Positions 21,926 to 31,990 are shown, counted from the first letter of the stretch. The stretch: DNA of 64,000 nt from Erinaceus europaeus (GCF_950295315.1 NW_026647360.1:23263-87262); one strand, 5' to 3'. A program made the numbers and translations. Notes: generated by a model not told the origin, from the sequence alone.

Positions 21926-22060
21926 AGAGACGGAGCATAAGATGCCACAGTACTGGAGATTCCCCTGCTGCCAATGCAATTCCCATGTGGTGCTGGAACT
22001 TGAACCTGGGCAGTGCACATCTGAGCCCTACCCCATGCACTATCTCTCCATCCCAGCTAC
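21926..22060 (-). mobile_element. Old SINE, minus
   Basis: 'gcataagatgccacagtact', 'ggtgctggaacttgaacctg' and 'ctatctctccatcccagc' have the layout of an inverted old tRNA-derived SINE. Confidence 0.45.
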
Positions 22061-22628
22061 AGTCCCTGAGGGAAAGCACACAATTCCTAAAACTCAGACT
22101 GGATCAGAAAATGACAACTATATACTTAAACAGACCTCGACAGCATAATAAGCCATTTCAGTGTTTTCCTTTTTCCCCTCCTCCCTTTGAGAAATTGCAG
22201 GAGCGACCAGAGCCTGCCCGCCCCTCTTCTATCAGCTGGGCCCTTGCATTCTGTGGGTTGTACAGCAACAGCCCGGGATAGCGATAGTTTAGGGTAGCGA
22301 TGCTATCCCATGATCTCTCACCTCTGACGGCACACTGTTAATGACGACTCCATGCAGCTGGACAGAAAGCTGAGAGACAGGCCTAGAAGCCAACAGTGAA
22401 TTGTCAGCCTTTCCCATGACCCACACCCCCAGAATAGTAGCTCCCGGCCAGTGACCATCAGCAGCCTCGATCTGACCCTGCCCGAAACACTTGGCATGTG
22501 GACTCTGGCCCAGCTGTCAGAGTGGGCAGATTATATTTCCCAGCACTCACAGACTTCTCTTGGCCTTCTGCATCTTGTCCTGGCAACCACTGTTTAAAAA
22601 CATCCAATAAAATGCAAAAAAAAAAAAG
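22061..22628 (+). pseudogene. Candidate polyadenylated retrocopy (unidentified)
   Basis: The segment ends in 'catccaataaaatgcaaaaa': an AATAAA signal, a 4-base spacer and a run of about 13 A up to 22,628. This is the 3' signature of reverse-transcribed mRNA. No ORF, no known protein and no clear target-site duplication could be found, so the 5' end is a guess. It could instead be an unrecognised non-LTR element or a coincidental A run. Confidence 0.35.
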
Positions 22629-22962
22629 GGGGCCAATAATAATCCCTTATCACAGGCTGAGCTGAATTGCTCAGTGTTGGTCCCCAAAGAAAAGGGGCAG
22701 GGGGACTTGGTACCAGTGGGGGATGATGGCTCTCAGAGTCACCTCCCTCCGAACCTCAGAGCTGGTCCAGTGTAGGTCAGGGAGATATAAGTGTGGGCAG
22801 ACCGGCCAAGAAAGGAATTCCCAGCACTGACATCAGCTTGTCCTAACTTCCCTGGGTCATGACGGCCTACCATGGCTCCCACTACTCCCTCCATCCACCC
22901 CTGCCACCACAGACAGATTGCTTAGAGTTTTATATAGAGAACGTCAAGTGTTTGAATTTGAA
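22629..22962. other. Non-repetitive stretch
   Basis: GC-moderate unique-looking DNA. No gene recognised. Confidence 0.45.
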
Positions 22963-23247
22963 TTTTTTTTTTTTTGCCTCCAGAGTTATTGCTGAGGCTT
23001 GGTGCTGACATTATGAATCCACTGCTCCTGGAGGCCATTTTTACCATTTTATTGGCTAGGACAGAGAGAAATTGAGAGAGGAGGGGGAGATAGAGAGGGA
23101 GAAAGAAAGACACCTGCAGACCTGCTTTGCTGCTTGTGAAGCCCCCTCCCTGCAGGTGGGGAGCCAGGACTTGTACTCAGATCTTTGCATAGGTCCTTGC
23201 ACTTAGCACTATGTGCACTTAACCAGGTGTGCCACTGCCAGGCCCCC
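22963..23247 (-). mobile_element. SINE-B long tail, minus
   Basis: 'tgcctccagagttattgctg' to 'gccactgccaggccccc'. Confidence 0.95.
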
Positions 23248-23394
23248 ATTCTCTGAATTCCTGACATCATTAAATCTCCCTCTACAAAGTTCTTCTTTCC
23301 CTAAACCTCCTCCAGGCAAACAAACCCTTCGGGGACCAGGTGATAATTCACCCAGAAGAGCACATACTTTGCCGTGCAAAGTACAACATGCATT

Positions 23395-23498
23395 TGAGGG
23401 ACTCAGCTTAGTGGGTAAGAGTACAGGCCTTGCACGCTTGTGATGCTCTGGATTTGATCCTTGTTCCTGCCTGTGAAACACTGGTTCTCTGGTACCTG

Positions 23499-23552
<54 letters not shown>

Positions 23553-23555
23553 TCA
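23395..23555 (+). mobile_element. SINE-D, plus, ending in (CT)n(CA)n
   Basis: 'ctcagcttagtgggtaagag' and 'gatttgatccttgttcctgc' give the tRNA-like part. A compound CT then CA microsatellite (23,502-23,552) replaces the 3' half. Confidence 0.6.
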
Positions 23556-24300
23556 TATACTCACAAGTATGCTATTTATTCAACAAGGGGAATGATACGA
23601 GACCTCCCATTTCTCCCATTTGGACTGGAAAGTGCAGAGTGGCAACAATATGGACCTTCACAAGATCCTGGCAGGAGTGTATTTGATATGAGGGGCTGAA
23701 GGACTCCCAGCACCGCAGGAACATTCAGGGGAAGACTTCACCTGCTGTAGTTAGAATACAACTTGTCCTCCAAAGGACACAGTAAGTATAATAAAGGGCG
23801 GAAAAAACAGCTGAGATAGAAAAGCTGCAGTGGTTAGGTACAGAAATGCTTCCTCTCTCTTGGGAAGGGTCTCTGTAAGAAGGAGCAGGGTTGGGTCTCT
23901 GGGGGAGATGTGTCTGCAGCCTTCAACAGACTCTGAGTGTCTCCTATGGGCTGGAATCAGTGACTTGCAAACAGGTGTGTTTCCTGCAGCGACGGACGAG
24001 GGGGATAATGCTAGTGGGCATCCAATCATTAGATCTGTGTACAGATGAAGCAGGGGCAGTGCTGTAAGGTAAGGCCGAGTGGGCCTCCAGGGGAAGTGGG
24101 AGTGGCCATTTGACTTGGTCTGAGGGCTCAGGAAAGGCTTCCTTAAAAAAGCCAAGATTGGCTTAAAGTCTGAATGATGATGAGAATCAGGTAGATAAAG
24201 AAGGGTGAGGCGGCTGGAAGCCTGTGGGAACCTGGTGGACAGAGTGGGTGAGAAAAAGGAGAGAAGGGAGAAGGCATAGAGCTGGAGATGTTCTGGTGTG
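23556..24300. other. Non-repetitive stretch
   Basis: A 195-codon minus frame (23,751-24,338) covers most of it but starts inside the SINE-A and shows no domain. I treat it as chance. Confidence 0.5.
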
Positions 24301-24354
24301 GGGGACGGGGGTGGATGGTGGTGCACCTGGTTGAGCACACATGTTACAAGGCAT
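24301..24354 (+). mobile_element. SINE-A 5' fragment; left copy of 54-bp direct repeat
   Basis: 'gtggatggtggtgcacctgg' head stops abruptly at 'caaggcat'. Exactly the same 54 bases occur at 26,793-26,846, where the SINE continues normally. The 2,438 bases between the copies are an insertion. Confidence 0.9.
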
Positions 24355-24473
24355 TGTCAGGTGAAGTAAATGATTTCAGCAAGGATATTTGCATCAGGGT
24401 TCTATTTCATTCTCTAGTTTGAGCATGAAAAGCAATACTTCAAAGAATTTTTTTATTGTCTTATGAAATAAAG

Positions 24474-24604
24474 TGATCTGGGAGGTGGCTCAGTGGATAA
24501 TGCATCGGACTCTCAAGCATGAGGTCCTGAGTTCAATCCCCGGCAGCACATGTATCAGAGTGATGTCTGGCTCTTTCTCTCTCCTATGTTTCTCATTAAT
24601 AAAT
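24474..24604 (+). mobile_element. SINE-C, plus
   Basis: 'ctgggaggtggctcagtgga' to 'ttctcattaataaat'. It lies inside the composite insertion, left of the retroviral fragment. Confidence 0.95.
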
Positions 24605-24609
24605 TGACA

Positions 24610-24822
24610 GCATCTCTACCCCTTTTGCCTCTCCTAGTACCTAAACTCTTCTCTCGTGATCCCATCCCATCTGCTCCTATAATATTTACGGATGGTGGAA
24701 AAAAGGGAGCAGCTGCCATTATATATTACCCCGACAAACAATGTCCCACATCTCTCTTTACTGAACTTCCTGATAACTCTCCGCAATACAAAGAACTTTA
24801 TGCTGGCTTAGTCACATTTTAA
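24610..24822 (+). pseudogene. Endogenous retrovirus RNase H fragment
   Basis: In frame, the text shows an 'IIFTDGG' motif with the first catalytic aspartate of retroviral RNase H. About 35 residues on comes 'SPQYKELYAGL', which fits the Glu-containing helix of that domain. Only about 50 residues of the domain remain, and a stop follows directly after the helix. Upstream residues resemble a pol linker. No flanking reverse transcriptase, integrase, gag or env is present. The best guess is a class II (betaretrovirus/IAP-like) element. It is a dead fragment without coding potential. Confidence 0.75.
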
Positions 24823-26188
24823 AGATGGCATCTCAAAGCATTTCCATAGCAGAAGGCTGGTTCCCGTGCTTTACGGAATCGTTTGCCTCTCAAAGCCTAA
24901 AATAAGCTAACTTTAGAATACAAGAACCTGGATAATAATAAAGCTTTGTACATTCACTTTAGGTTTTGACACTTAGTTGGATAAACAAGTTTATTTGTAA
25001 ATTTAGTCAACATACATAATTGACCTAAAATCTTCAAAAGGATAACCTTTAAAACCACTATGAAGGCCATCTATAGTGATTTTTCCCAGAAGTGTATACC
25101 AGATGTCGCCTAACCCAACACCACCTCAGCTGGCAGAGGTTCAACAGGCCCAAGCTGTGCACCCTGTAGTGAGTGTTAGCTAAGGGTTATAATACAAACA
25201 CAAGGAGAAAGGACGGTTCCTCTCACTAGAGAAAAACTCAGCCTAGTTAAGACTAACCACAACACAAAGAAAAGCTGCACTAACTAGTTCAGAATATTAG
25301 TTAACAAATGATGCTGGTGTGAGTAACTTGTATATTCTAGAGCCCTTATAAATAAAGCCCCCCCCCCATTAGTGTTTGCATTATCAACTAGAGGGTTAGT
25401 TAACATGTGGTAGAATGAGGACTTATGCAAGGGATATAATGCACAAAGCATGTCACTACTATGAGAACACGTGCAGTCTGGTCAGGAGAAAACCAACTGG
25501 ACTGTAAATTACACACACCTGAATGACAAGACTCACCACATGTGAATGTAAAACATTTAACTTAAAAATGTTGACACTGCAATATATAAAATAGCTATTA
25601 TAAATGCACATCGTGTATTCTATAGCTGCCAGGTTTACTTTTCTTTTTTTTTTCTTTTTTAGGAAACTGTAAGTTACACTGTGGTTAAGACTTGTATCTT
25701 CACCCTTGAAAAAGCCCACATTCTATCACAGTGATGTATGGTCAGACTTAACAGCCCTAATTGTTAAACACTTGGATCAAATCATAACCAGTTTTATTGC
25801 AAAAGGACCCTGTACACATTTATCAACTCTAGTACCTTAATAGCTACCCAACAAGTCATTAACATACAGAAACATGCATCATGAGAAGCAGAAGTATCAC
25901 CCATCCCATCCCATCTGCATATTAGCAACTTGTCACTCCTGACATCACTGAGGTCTGTGAACAGTCACTTTTCGCATTCATCCTGAGTGAAAGATGGAAT
26001 GACTTAAGTACAAATGCAACATATTATAAACAGTTTCTTACAAAAAAAGTCACAAATTAAACCAAAGTATTTTACAGAATTTACTACAAAACACCATAAA
26101 AACTGCCTTCGCTTATGCTCTCTCCCTCCCGTATCCGGCGAGCCAACTGGATGTCTTTGGGCATGATGGTGACTCTCTTGGCGTGGAT
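24823..26188 (-). pseudogene. H3-3B: Histone H3.3 retrocopy, 5'-truncated, long 3'UTR
   Basis: Read on the minus strand from 26,188, the codons give [20 protein letters not shown], residues about 112-131 of histone H3. Extra bases then shift the frame before the final GERA and stop. About 1.2-1.3 kb follow that I recognise as the H3.3 mRNA 3'UTR, for example 'gtttaatttgtgac' and 'ttacttaagtcattcc'-type text, read in reverse at 25,990-26,060. The long UTR favours H3-3B over H3-3A. No intron, no start codon and no poly(A) run at the low-coordinate end are visible. Only about 15% of the coding sequence survives, so it cannot make histone. The left edge is uncertain between 24,823 and about 24,960. 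Confidence 0.85.
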
Positions 26189-26792
26189 CTAGAATCTGAG
26201 TCCTTAGAATCCCAGAATCCTAGAGTCCCTTTATTAGCAAAGTGGACATGAGTTAAATAGAAAAGCAATGAAGTTAATTATTGTTGAAATATGACAGAAA
26301 TTACAGGTTTCTTAACAGTCAGCATGCCCCTATGGTAGGGGGCTGGTATGATAGGAATTGATGAGATACAAGACAGTTATTCTCCATAACACAAGCAACT
26401 TAATTATCCAAAGGTATCTGAGAGAAGCATAGGGGTTAAACCCGTAGGGTGAGACAGAGAGAAGATGAATATCAAAAGGCCATATAGTTTGGAATTTCTC
26501 TTGTCTGGGGTCTGAGGTGTGTGATGAAGTGTGTGATAAGGTGTGTTCTTCTGTGATCAGAAGGTGACTTTGAATAAGTGAATCTGTGGCCATGTGGCCT
26601 GCAGTTAATGGAGGGAAGTACTGGGGTATCTGTGGGCCTGAGAGTCAAGAAGGGAAGAACCAAGTCTGAGTTTCCCCCCTTATGCTCACCTCGGTTGAGA
26701 GAGACTTACCAAGAGGGTATCTTCTCAGACCTCCATCCAAAGATGGGGGTGGTTCTCCCTAAGCTCTATCAGGCTCACACATGGTCCCAACA
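26189..26792 (-). mobile_element. LTR-like sequence, minus
   Basis: On the minus strand it starts TGTTGGGACC exactly at the edge of the 54-bp repeat. It runs about 600 bp and carries 'gctaataaagggactct', a polyadenylation signal placed as in an LTR R region, shortly before the H3.3 junction. A TGTTGGGA start is typical of class II endogenous retroviruses. No second LTR was found. Treat it as LTR or LTR plus a few leader bases. Confidence 0.6.
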
Positions 26793-26995
26793 GGGGACGG
26801 GGGTGGATGGTGGTGCACCTGGTTGAGCACACATGTTACAAGGCATGAAGATCCAGGTTCGAGCCCCTAGTTCCCACCTTCAGGGGGAAAGCTTAGCAAG
26901 TGGTGGAGCAGTGCTATAAGGGGCCCTGTGTGTGTCTCTACTTCCCCTTACCCTCTCGAATTCTGACGGTCCCTATCCAATAAATAAAGATAATA
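26793..26995 (+). mobile_element. SINE-A, plus; right copy of 54-bp direct repeat
   Basis: The first 54 bases equal 24,301-24,354. The element then continues 'gaagatccaggttcgagccc' to 'ccaataaataaagataatac', as in a complete SINE-A. Confidence 0.95.
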
Positions 26996-27643
26996 CAAAA
27001 AAATGAAAACGAAAAAAAGCATTTTTAAGAAAGAGATGTTACATTATAGGTCATTTCAAGAAGTACTGTCTCATTTGTATGTTCAGGGGGAAGCTATGGG
27101 ATAGTTCTGGTTGTTGGTAGATGTGGTGAAGCGGGGGAGACATTGTTCAGGTTTATTCTGGAGAAGATTGTTCTGGCTACAGTGTGACTGTGTGGGCGAG
27201 GGGGTTGATGAAGCGTGGGAGGAGTGGCCTAAGACAGGAATGGCGGTGGCTTGGACTCAATTGGTGGCAGTTAAGAGGCTGAGAGATTTTAAAGGTGAAA
27301 TCATCAGGACTTGGTATGTATCCTCTGTTATCACCTTCAAGCTTCCTCAAGTGTGACTCTAACAGGAGCCTGCAGTAGCCTGTCCACTGGTGCATGAGAG
27401 AGCGAGTCAAGGCTGAATCACCTTTATCTGAGCAAACAGCGCTGGTGTGGGATCCCAGGGCGCCTTTCCCAGCTCCCCTCGTCTTCAGCATGAACAGGCA
27501 CTGAAAATGAAGCCCGAGGGAGGGAAGCAGGCACTGGGCTATTTTTAGTAAGCTATAGGAAATAGCCAACGTTCTAATTTGAATCCTTCTCATTAAAACC
27601 CAGAGCCTAACCCCATACAGTTCTCATCTTGAATGTCTGCAAA
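26996..27643. other. Non-repetitive stretch
   Basis: Unique-looking. A 138-codon minus ORF at 27,177-27,593 has no recognisable domain. Confidence 0.45.
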
Positions 27644-27644
27644 T

Positions 27645-27734
27645 TTCTCTCCCTCTCCCTCTCCCTCTCCCTCTCCCTCTCCCTCTCCCTCTCCCTCTCC
27701 CTCTCCCTCTCCCTCCCCCTCTCCCTCCCCCCTC
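27645..27734. repeat. (CCCTCT)n hexanucleotide repeat
   Basis: About 15 copies of CCCTCT with two CCCCCT variants near the right end. Strictly pyrimidine on the plus strand. Confidence 0.97.
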
Positions 27735-27837
27735 CATATAATTGACAATAGGCCCCCATGGAAGTCTTCTCAGTGTCTCTGCAGAAATTGAGAAAACATT
27801 CAGCTTGACACCATCATCATCTTTGCCAAGACAGCAA

Positions 27838-27859
27838 AAAAAAAAAAAAAAAAAAAAAA
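27838..27859. repeat. Poly(A) run
   Basis: About 22 A. There is no AATAAA upstream, so I do not call a retrocopy. Confidence 0.95.
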
Positions 27860-28043
27860 CTAGCCAGCAAAGCTTCAAGTGTGGTGAAGCAGAACAGTGA
27901 AGACAGCATGGAATGGCTGATGATTTCAGAATGAGTTTCCAGTGTTGGAGTTTTCCGTTGACTTTGAAGCAGGAGTGCTGGGAAGTGTTGACAATGGAGT
28001 CAGGCCATTGTCTTCCTACTCTACCTAGCTGGAATATACTGTA

Positions 28044-28047
<4 letters not shown>

Positions 28048-28082
<35 letters not shown>
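28048..28082. repeat. (CT)n microsatellite
   Basis: Uninterrupted CT run of about 17 copies. Confidence 0.97.
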
Positions 28083-28085
<3 letters not shown>

Positions 28086-28145
28086 CTTTCTCCATCCCTC
28101 CCTCCCTACCCCATGTCTAACAGAAAATTGAGCTGGGATCCATTC

Positions 28146-28147
28146 CT

Positions 28148-28207
<60 letters not shown>

Positions 28208-28211
28208 TTTT
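28146..28211. repeat. (CTTT)n microsatellite
   Basis: About 14 CTTT units after a short CT lead. Confidence 0.97.
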
Positions 28212-28221
28212 AAGTTTTTCT

Positions 28222-28426
28222 TGGGGCCAGACCATGGCTCTCTTGGTTAAGTGCACACATTACAGTGCACAAGGACCCAGATTCAAGCCCCTGGCCCCCA
28301 CCTGCAGGGAGAAAACTTCACGAATGGTGAAGTAGGGCTGCAGGTGTCTCTCTTCTTCCCTATCTCTCCCCTCCCCTCTCAATTTCTCTCTGTCTCTATC
28401 CAATAATAAATAAATAAAAATAAATA
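28222..28426 (+). mobile_element. SINE-A, plus
   Basis: Head 'ggccagaccatggctctctt', B box 'cccagattcaagcccctggc', tail 'ccaataataaataaataaaa'. It joins directly to the inverted A tail of an L1. Confidence 0.93.
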
Positions 28427-28895
28427 ACTTTTATTAACTATTCAATATTGATTTACAAAATTACATGTCAACAGGGGTATAATTCCGCACTGTTCCCACT
28501 ACCAGAGTTCAGAATTTCCAAGTCCCTCCACTGCAAAGCACAGCACTTCTGCTAAGGTTGCAGACATGGTTGCCTGTCATCTCTACAACTATCTGCCTAC
28601 ATTTTCACATAACCGCCTTCTTTTTCTTCCAGGTCCAGTCCTCTCTTCCCCTCCAAGCCACACATAAGCCTATTACTGCATCCAAATCTGTCTCCCATTT
28701 TCGCCCTCTCTCTCTGGGATCTGATGGAGCTGGAGCCCTCTTCTCCTCATTCTATCACTTCTCCCCACTGGGAGTATGGATCAAAATTGTTTTTTTTTTT
28801 GGGGGGGGGGGAGCAGAGGTGGGAGTTCTGGCTTCTGTAATTGCTTCTCCACCGGATATGAGCTTTGGCAGCTCCATCCATACCTGAGCTGGGAC
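28427..28895 (-). mobile_element. L1 3'UTR, minus
   Basis: 'caatattgatttacaaaatt', 'ctgttcccactaccagagtt' and 'ggcttctgtaattgcttctc'. A T11 run abutting G11 (28,790-28,811) replaces 'cttttatggg' of other copies. Confidence 0.82.
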
Positions 28896-29359
28896 CCTTT
28901 CTATTGAAAATATCTCTAATGAAGATTTTAAAGGAGGGTGCTCGAAGTTCAGAGCTGCCTACCGAAAGCTTTCTCTGGCAGATGGCTAGAGGATAAGTGA
29001 GGGGCACTCCCCAGCTAGAGGTCCAGACCACTGAGGACACTCCTACAGGGACCCTAGGGAGACATGATGGACAGCAGTGGGTAAAGAGGGAGGGGACAGA
29101 CCTGAGAGGTAGTAGGAAGAATACAATCAGGAGAGACATCATGGAAGAGAGAGTAAGATTGCCAGCTTGGGTGACTGGGGAATGGAGCCACTGTCAAACT
29201 GAAACCCAGGCAGAAGGATGCAATTAGGAAAATAGGGAATTCTTTCAGAACTGTATTTCTTGGGGCCTTCATGGCAGCATGACAGCATCTGGAGCAACGA
29301 TACCTGAGCTCTTATCCCAGCACGGCTAGCATGGCCTTGTTTGACTTCCCAGTGTCTTG

Positions 29360-29363
<4 letters not shown>
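28896..29363. other. Non-repetitive stretch
   Basis: No gene recognised. Confidence 0.45.
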
Positions 29364-29409
<46 letters not shown>

Positions 29410-29755
29410 TTATTTTGAATAGAGATAGAGAAATTGAGAGGGAAGGAAGAGATAAAGGTAGAGAGAGAGGGGAGTGAGAGAGATCTGCTCTCTCTCAGTT
29501 TATTTATTTTGAATAGAGATAGAGAAATTGAAAGGGAAGGAAGAGATAAAGGTAGAGAGAGAGGAGAGTGAGAGATCTGCTCTCTCTCAGTTTATTTATT
29601 TTGAATAGAGATAGAGAAATTGAAAGGGAAGGAAAAGATGAAGATAGAGAGAGAGGGGAGCAAGAGAAATCTGCAACTGAGATCCCTGCTCCTGAAGTCC
29701 CCCCTCAACCCTCCTGAGCTCAAGTCCTTGCACACTGTAATATGTGTGCTCTCCA
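29364..29755 (-). mobile_element. SINE-A, minus, with internal triplication
   Basis: A (CT)n run (29,362-29,402) precedes three tandem copies of a segment of about 92-94 bp starting 'cagtttatttattttgaata' (29,402; 29,496; 29,588). The body and head follow ('ccttgcacactgtaatatgt'). Confidence 0.8.
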
Positions 29756-30300
29756 AGACAAATTAGTGAGATTGTCCAGGGAAGTCAGGATAGAATCATG
29801 ATAGCATCTGCAACTTGGTGACTGAAAGGTAGTAAAATACAAAGCAGGACAAAATGAATAATCAGGAGCCAAAAAGTAGGAATAGAACAGATGGAAATAA
29901 GAATCCTAGGGTGGAAAGAAATAAGGAAGTCTACTTCAGGTGTGTTCATAGGGGCCCACAACTTGTGTAGTTTTTGCTTGAGTTGATAGCTAACATGGAC
30001 GTGAACTAAAAATATTGTCAGGGAAAATGGTGTCAGAGTTGTAACAGGGCTAGAAAGTTGGATTAGGGCAGAGAGTAACTCCTAAACTTGAAGAAAATCT
30101 ATAAATAAAATTATTTGTTTACCCCGTCAGCCTGACTCAGGGCCCATTCATGGTTAATCCAGGAGCCTGTATAGCCTCTGAGTCCCTGTCAAGATAAGCT
30201 CACAGTCCATGGTCACAGCTGGGAACATTCCAGGGTGCACTCATTTCAGAATCAGTCTTCCTTGAGTGGCCAAGTAGTATGACCCAGGCACCCTGAAACA
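29756..30300 (-). mobile_element. L1 3'UTR part, minus, joined to ORF1
   Basis: 'ccagggaagtcaggatagaa', 'aactcctaaacttgaagaaa' and 'ctcacagtccatggtcacag' match the 3'UTR copies at 10.0-10.4 and 60.8-61.2 kb. The true 3' tail is missing. The sequence changes to ORF1 near 30,260-30,320. Confidence 0.8.
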
Positions 30301-30990
30301 GTACTACCATTGTTACTTCATAGGGATGACAAACTCCTGGAGAAAACCCTGATAACTCTACTTTTGTATGCAACTTCTGTCCTTTCCCTAGCATCCAGCA
30401 TTTTTTCCCTTTGCCATTGAGTTTTGATAGTTCTGGCCATTTTGCATTCATGTACCCGGGTGTATGCTCTGCCTCTTGAATGAATATTTTCTGAGGATTG
30501 CCTAAATGAGGAAAATTCTCAGCTAAAATTTCTCTGAATGTGGCCTCTTTTCCTTTCACTCTGTCCTATACCTTAGGAATTCCTGTCACTTTTACATTTG
30601 GCCTTTTGATGGAGTCAGCCATTTCACAGAGTTGCTTTATTCTTTCTAAACCTTTCCTCTCCTCATCTTTAAATTGGAAGGGTGGCTTACTTGTTTCTTC
30701 TAGATTATATCATCTTTCTTCTGTATGAATGAGTCTACTTCCTTAGCTTTCTACTTGAGCTTGTACTGCACTCAAAGTGTCTTTCACTCACTGAAATTTT
30801 GTTTGAAGTTTTCTTCATGTTTCCTACCTGCTGAGTGAACTGATTGAAGTCCTTCTTTCAGGTTTTCTAGTTTCTTAGACAATTCTGAATCTCTTCTTTT
30901 GTATTTCCTAACTACTCTGAAATATCCTTTCAACTCTAGAATATACTTCTTCGTATTATGGTTGAATTCTTGGAGAGTCCTCATAGTGAT
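30300..30990 (-). pseudogene. L1 ORF1 remnant
   Basis: Minus-strand frames at 30,784-30,984 show a charged heptad-like stretch ('ELSKKLENLKEGLQ') typical of the ORF1p coiled coil. Frames at 30,320-30,559 show 'REILAENFPHL' and 'IQEAEHTPGY', matching the ORF1p RRM entry (EENFP ... IQEAQRTPGK). Stops and shifts separate the two pieces. The C-terminal domain is absent. ORF1p is the nucleic-acid-binding trimer of L1. This copy is dead. Confidence 0.85.
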
Positions 30991-31795
30991 CCTTCTCTAG
31001 TCTTTCTCTGATAGACCCCCTCTGTCTGTATTTTCTCAGAGTCCTTCTGTTTCATTTCTGTCTGTCTGATTTGGCATGTTTGGTAGTTTGTTTCTGCATG
31101 TTCCTGTTTATGCATTTACTGTTCTGGTTATTGCTGGCCAGCAGGTGGTGATATTGTTGTGGTCTCTGGCTTCACTTGGCTTATATGTTGCATAGCAGAG
31201 GAATGGGGGTTGGGGTTAGATTTTTGTTGTTGCTGTTGTTTCCTTGAGATTTCTCTGCTCCATGTGGTGCATGTATATAGTTTCTTTGTATGGTTTCAAT
31301 CAGAAACCACAACTCAGGGGTTTGCTTCTAAGCTACAGTTGTGCTCGTATAAGCAGGGCTTACTTTATGGCTTGGCTGCCTCCAGCTGCTGGAAATTACC
31401 TTTATGTTTGGTGACCAAGCAGACTTTTTGGGTTTCAAATGCCACCTGCTTTATTTTTGGTGTGTCCACCCTGTGATTCAGCAGGTTAACACCCCTGGGG
31501 TCATGGAATAAAATGTCATCAGTTCCCTTCTCTCACTACCAGCACTATACTCTTGTTCCTAGAGGGAAAATGGTACTGTGTCTGCTGGCGCTCTAAATTC
31601 CTGGTGTCTGGCTTTCATCCCACGTCCCTTCTCACCCCAACCAGGAGCATGAGCACTCAACTGAGGCTTTGGTGTTTCTGTGGATGTCTCAGCTGGAGTT
31701 GGTGAATTTTGTAACATTGGATAGTTGTAGATATTTGTTGCTTTGGGGAAGAGCCTGATATGGTAGCTGCTACTCCATAGCCACTCCTGCCAGTG
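30990..31795 (-). mobile_element. L1 5'UTR, minus
   Basis: Lies upstream of ORF1 on the minus strand, ending near 'ccactcctgccagtggttta'. No other copy exists in the window for comparison, so the far edge is inferred. Confidence 0.55.
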
Positions 31796-31799
31796 GTTT

Positions 31800-31990
31800 A
31801 TTCTTTTAAAATTTTTATTTAAGTGTCTGTGGAAGGGGGCAGAAGGAGAGAAAGCACGCAAAGCACGGCTCCATCATCCATGGTTTTGTTCTGTCTTTGT
31901 TGTTCTCATGTGATTCTGGGGTTGAACCCAGAGCCTCAGGCATTCAAAGCAGGTGATCTACCTGGCTGAACCACCTCCAGCTCAACAGGG
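31800..31990 (-). mobile_element. Old SINE, minus
   Basis: 'catcatccatggttttgttc', 'ggggttgaacccagagcctc' and 'ctggctgaaccacctccagc' outline an old tRNA-derived SINE. Confidence 0.5.

Noticed and set aside
21475..22281. 268-codon plus ORF
   Set aside because: Runs through an inverted SINE-C head, a SINE-B and an old SINE. No domain.
23751..24338. 195-codon minus ORF
   Set aside because: Its start codon lies in the SINE-A fragment, with no domain and no splice or promoter context. Kept only as a possible curiosity.
27645..27734. CCCTCT repeat as degenerate telomere
   Set aside because: Units are uniformly CCCTCT or CCCCCT with no A, so there is no CCCTAA ancestry signal.
27624..28256. 210-codon minus ORF
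   Set aside because: Built from CTTT, CT and CCCTCT repeats.
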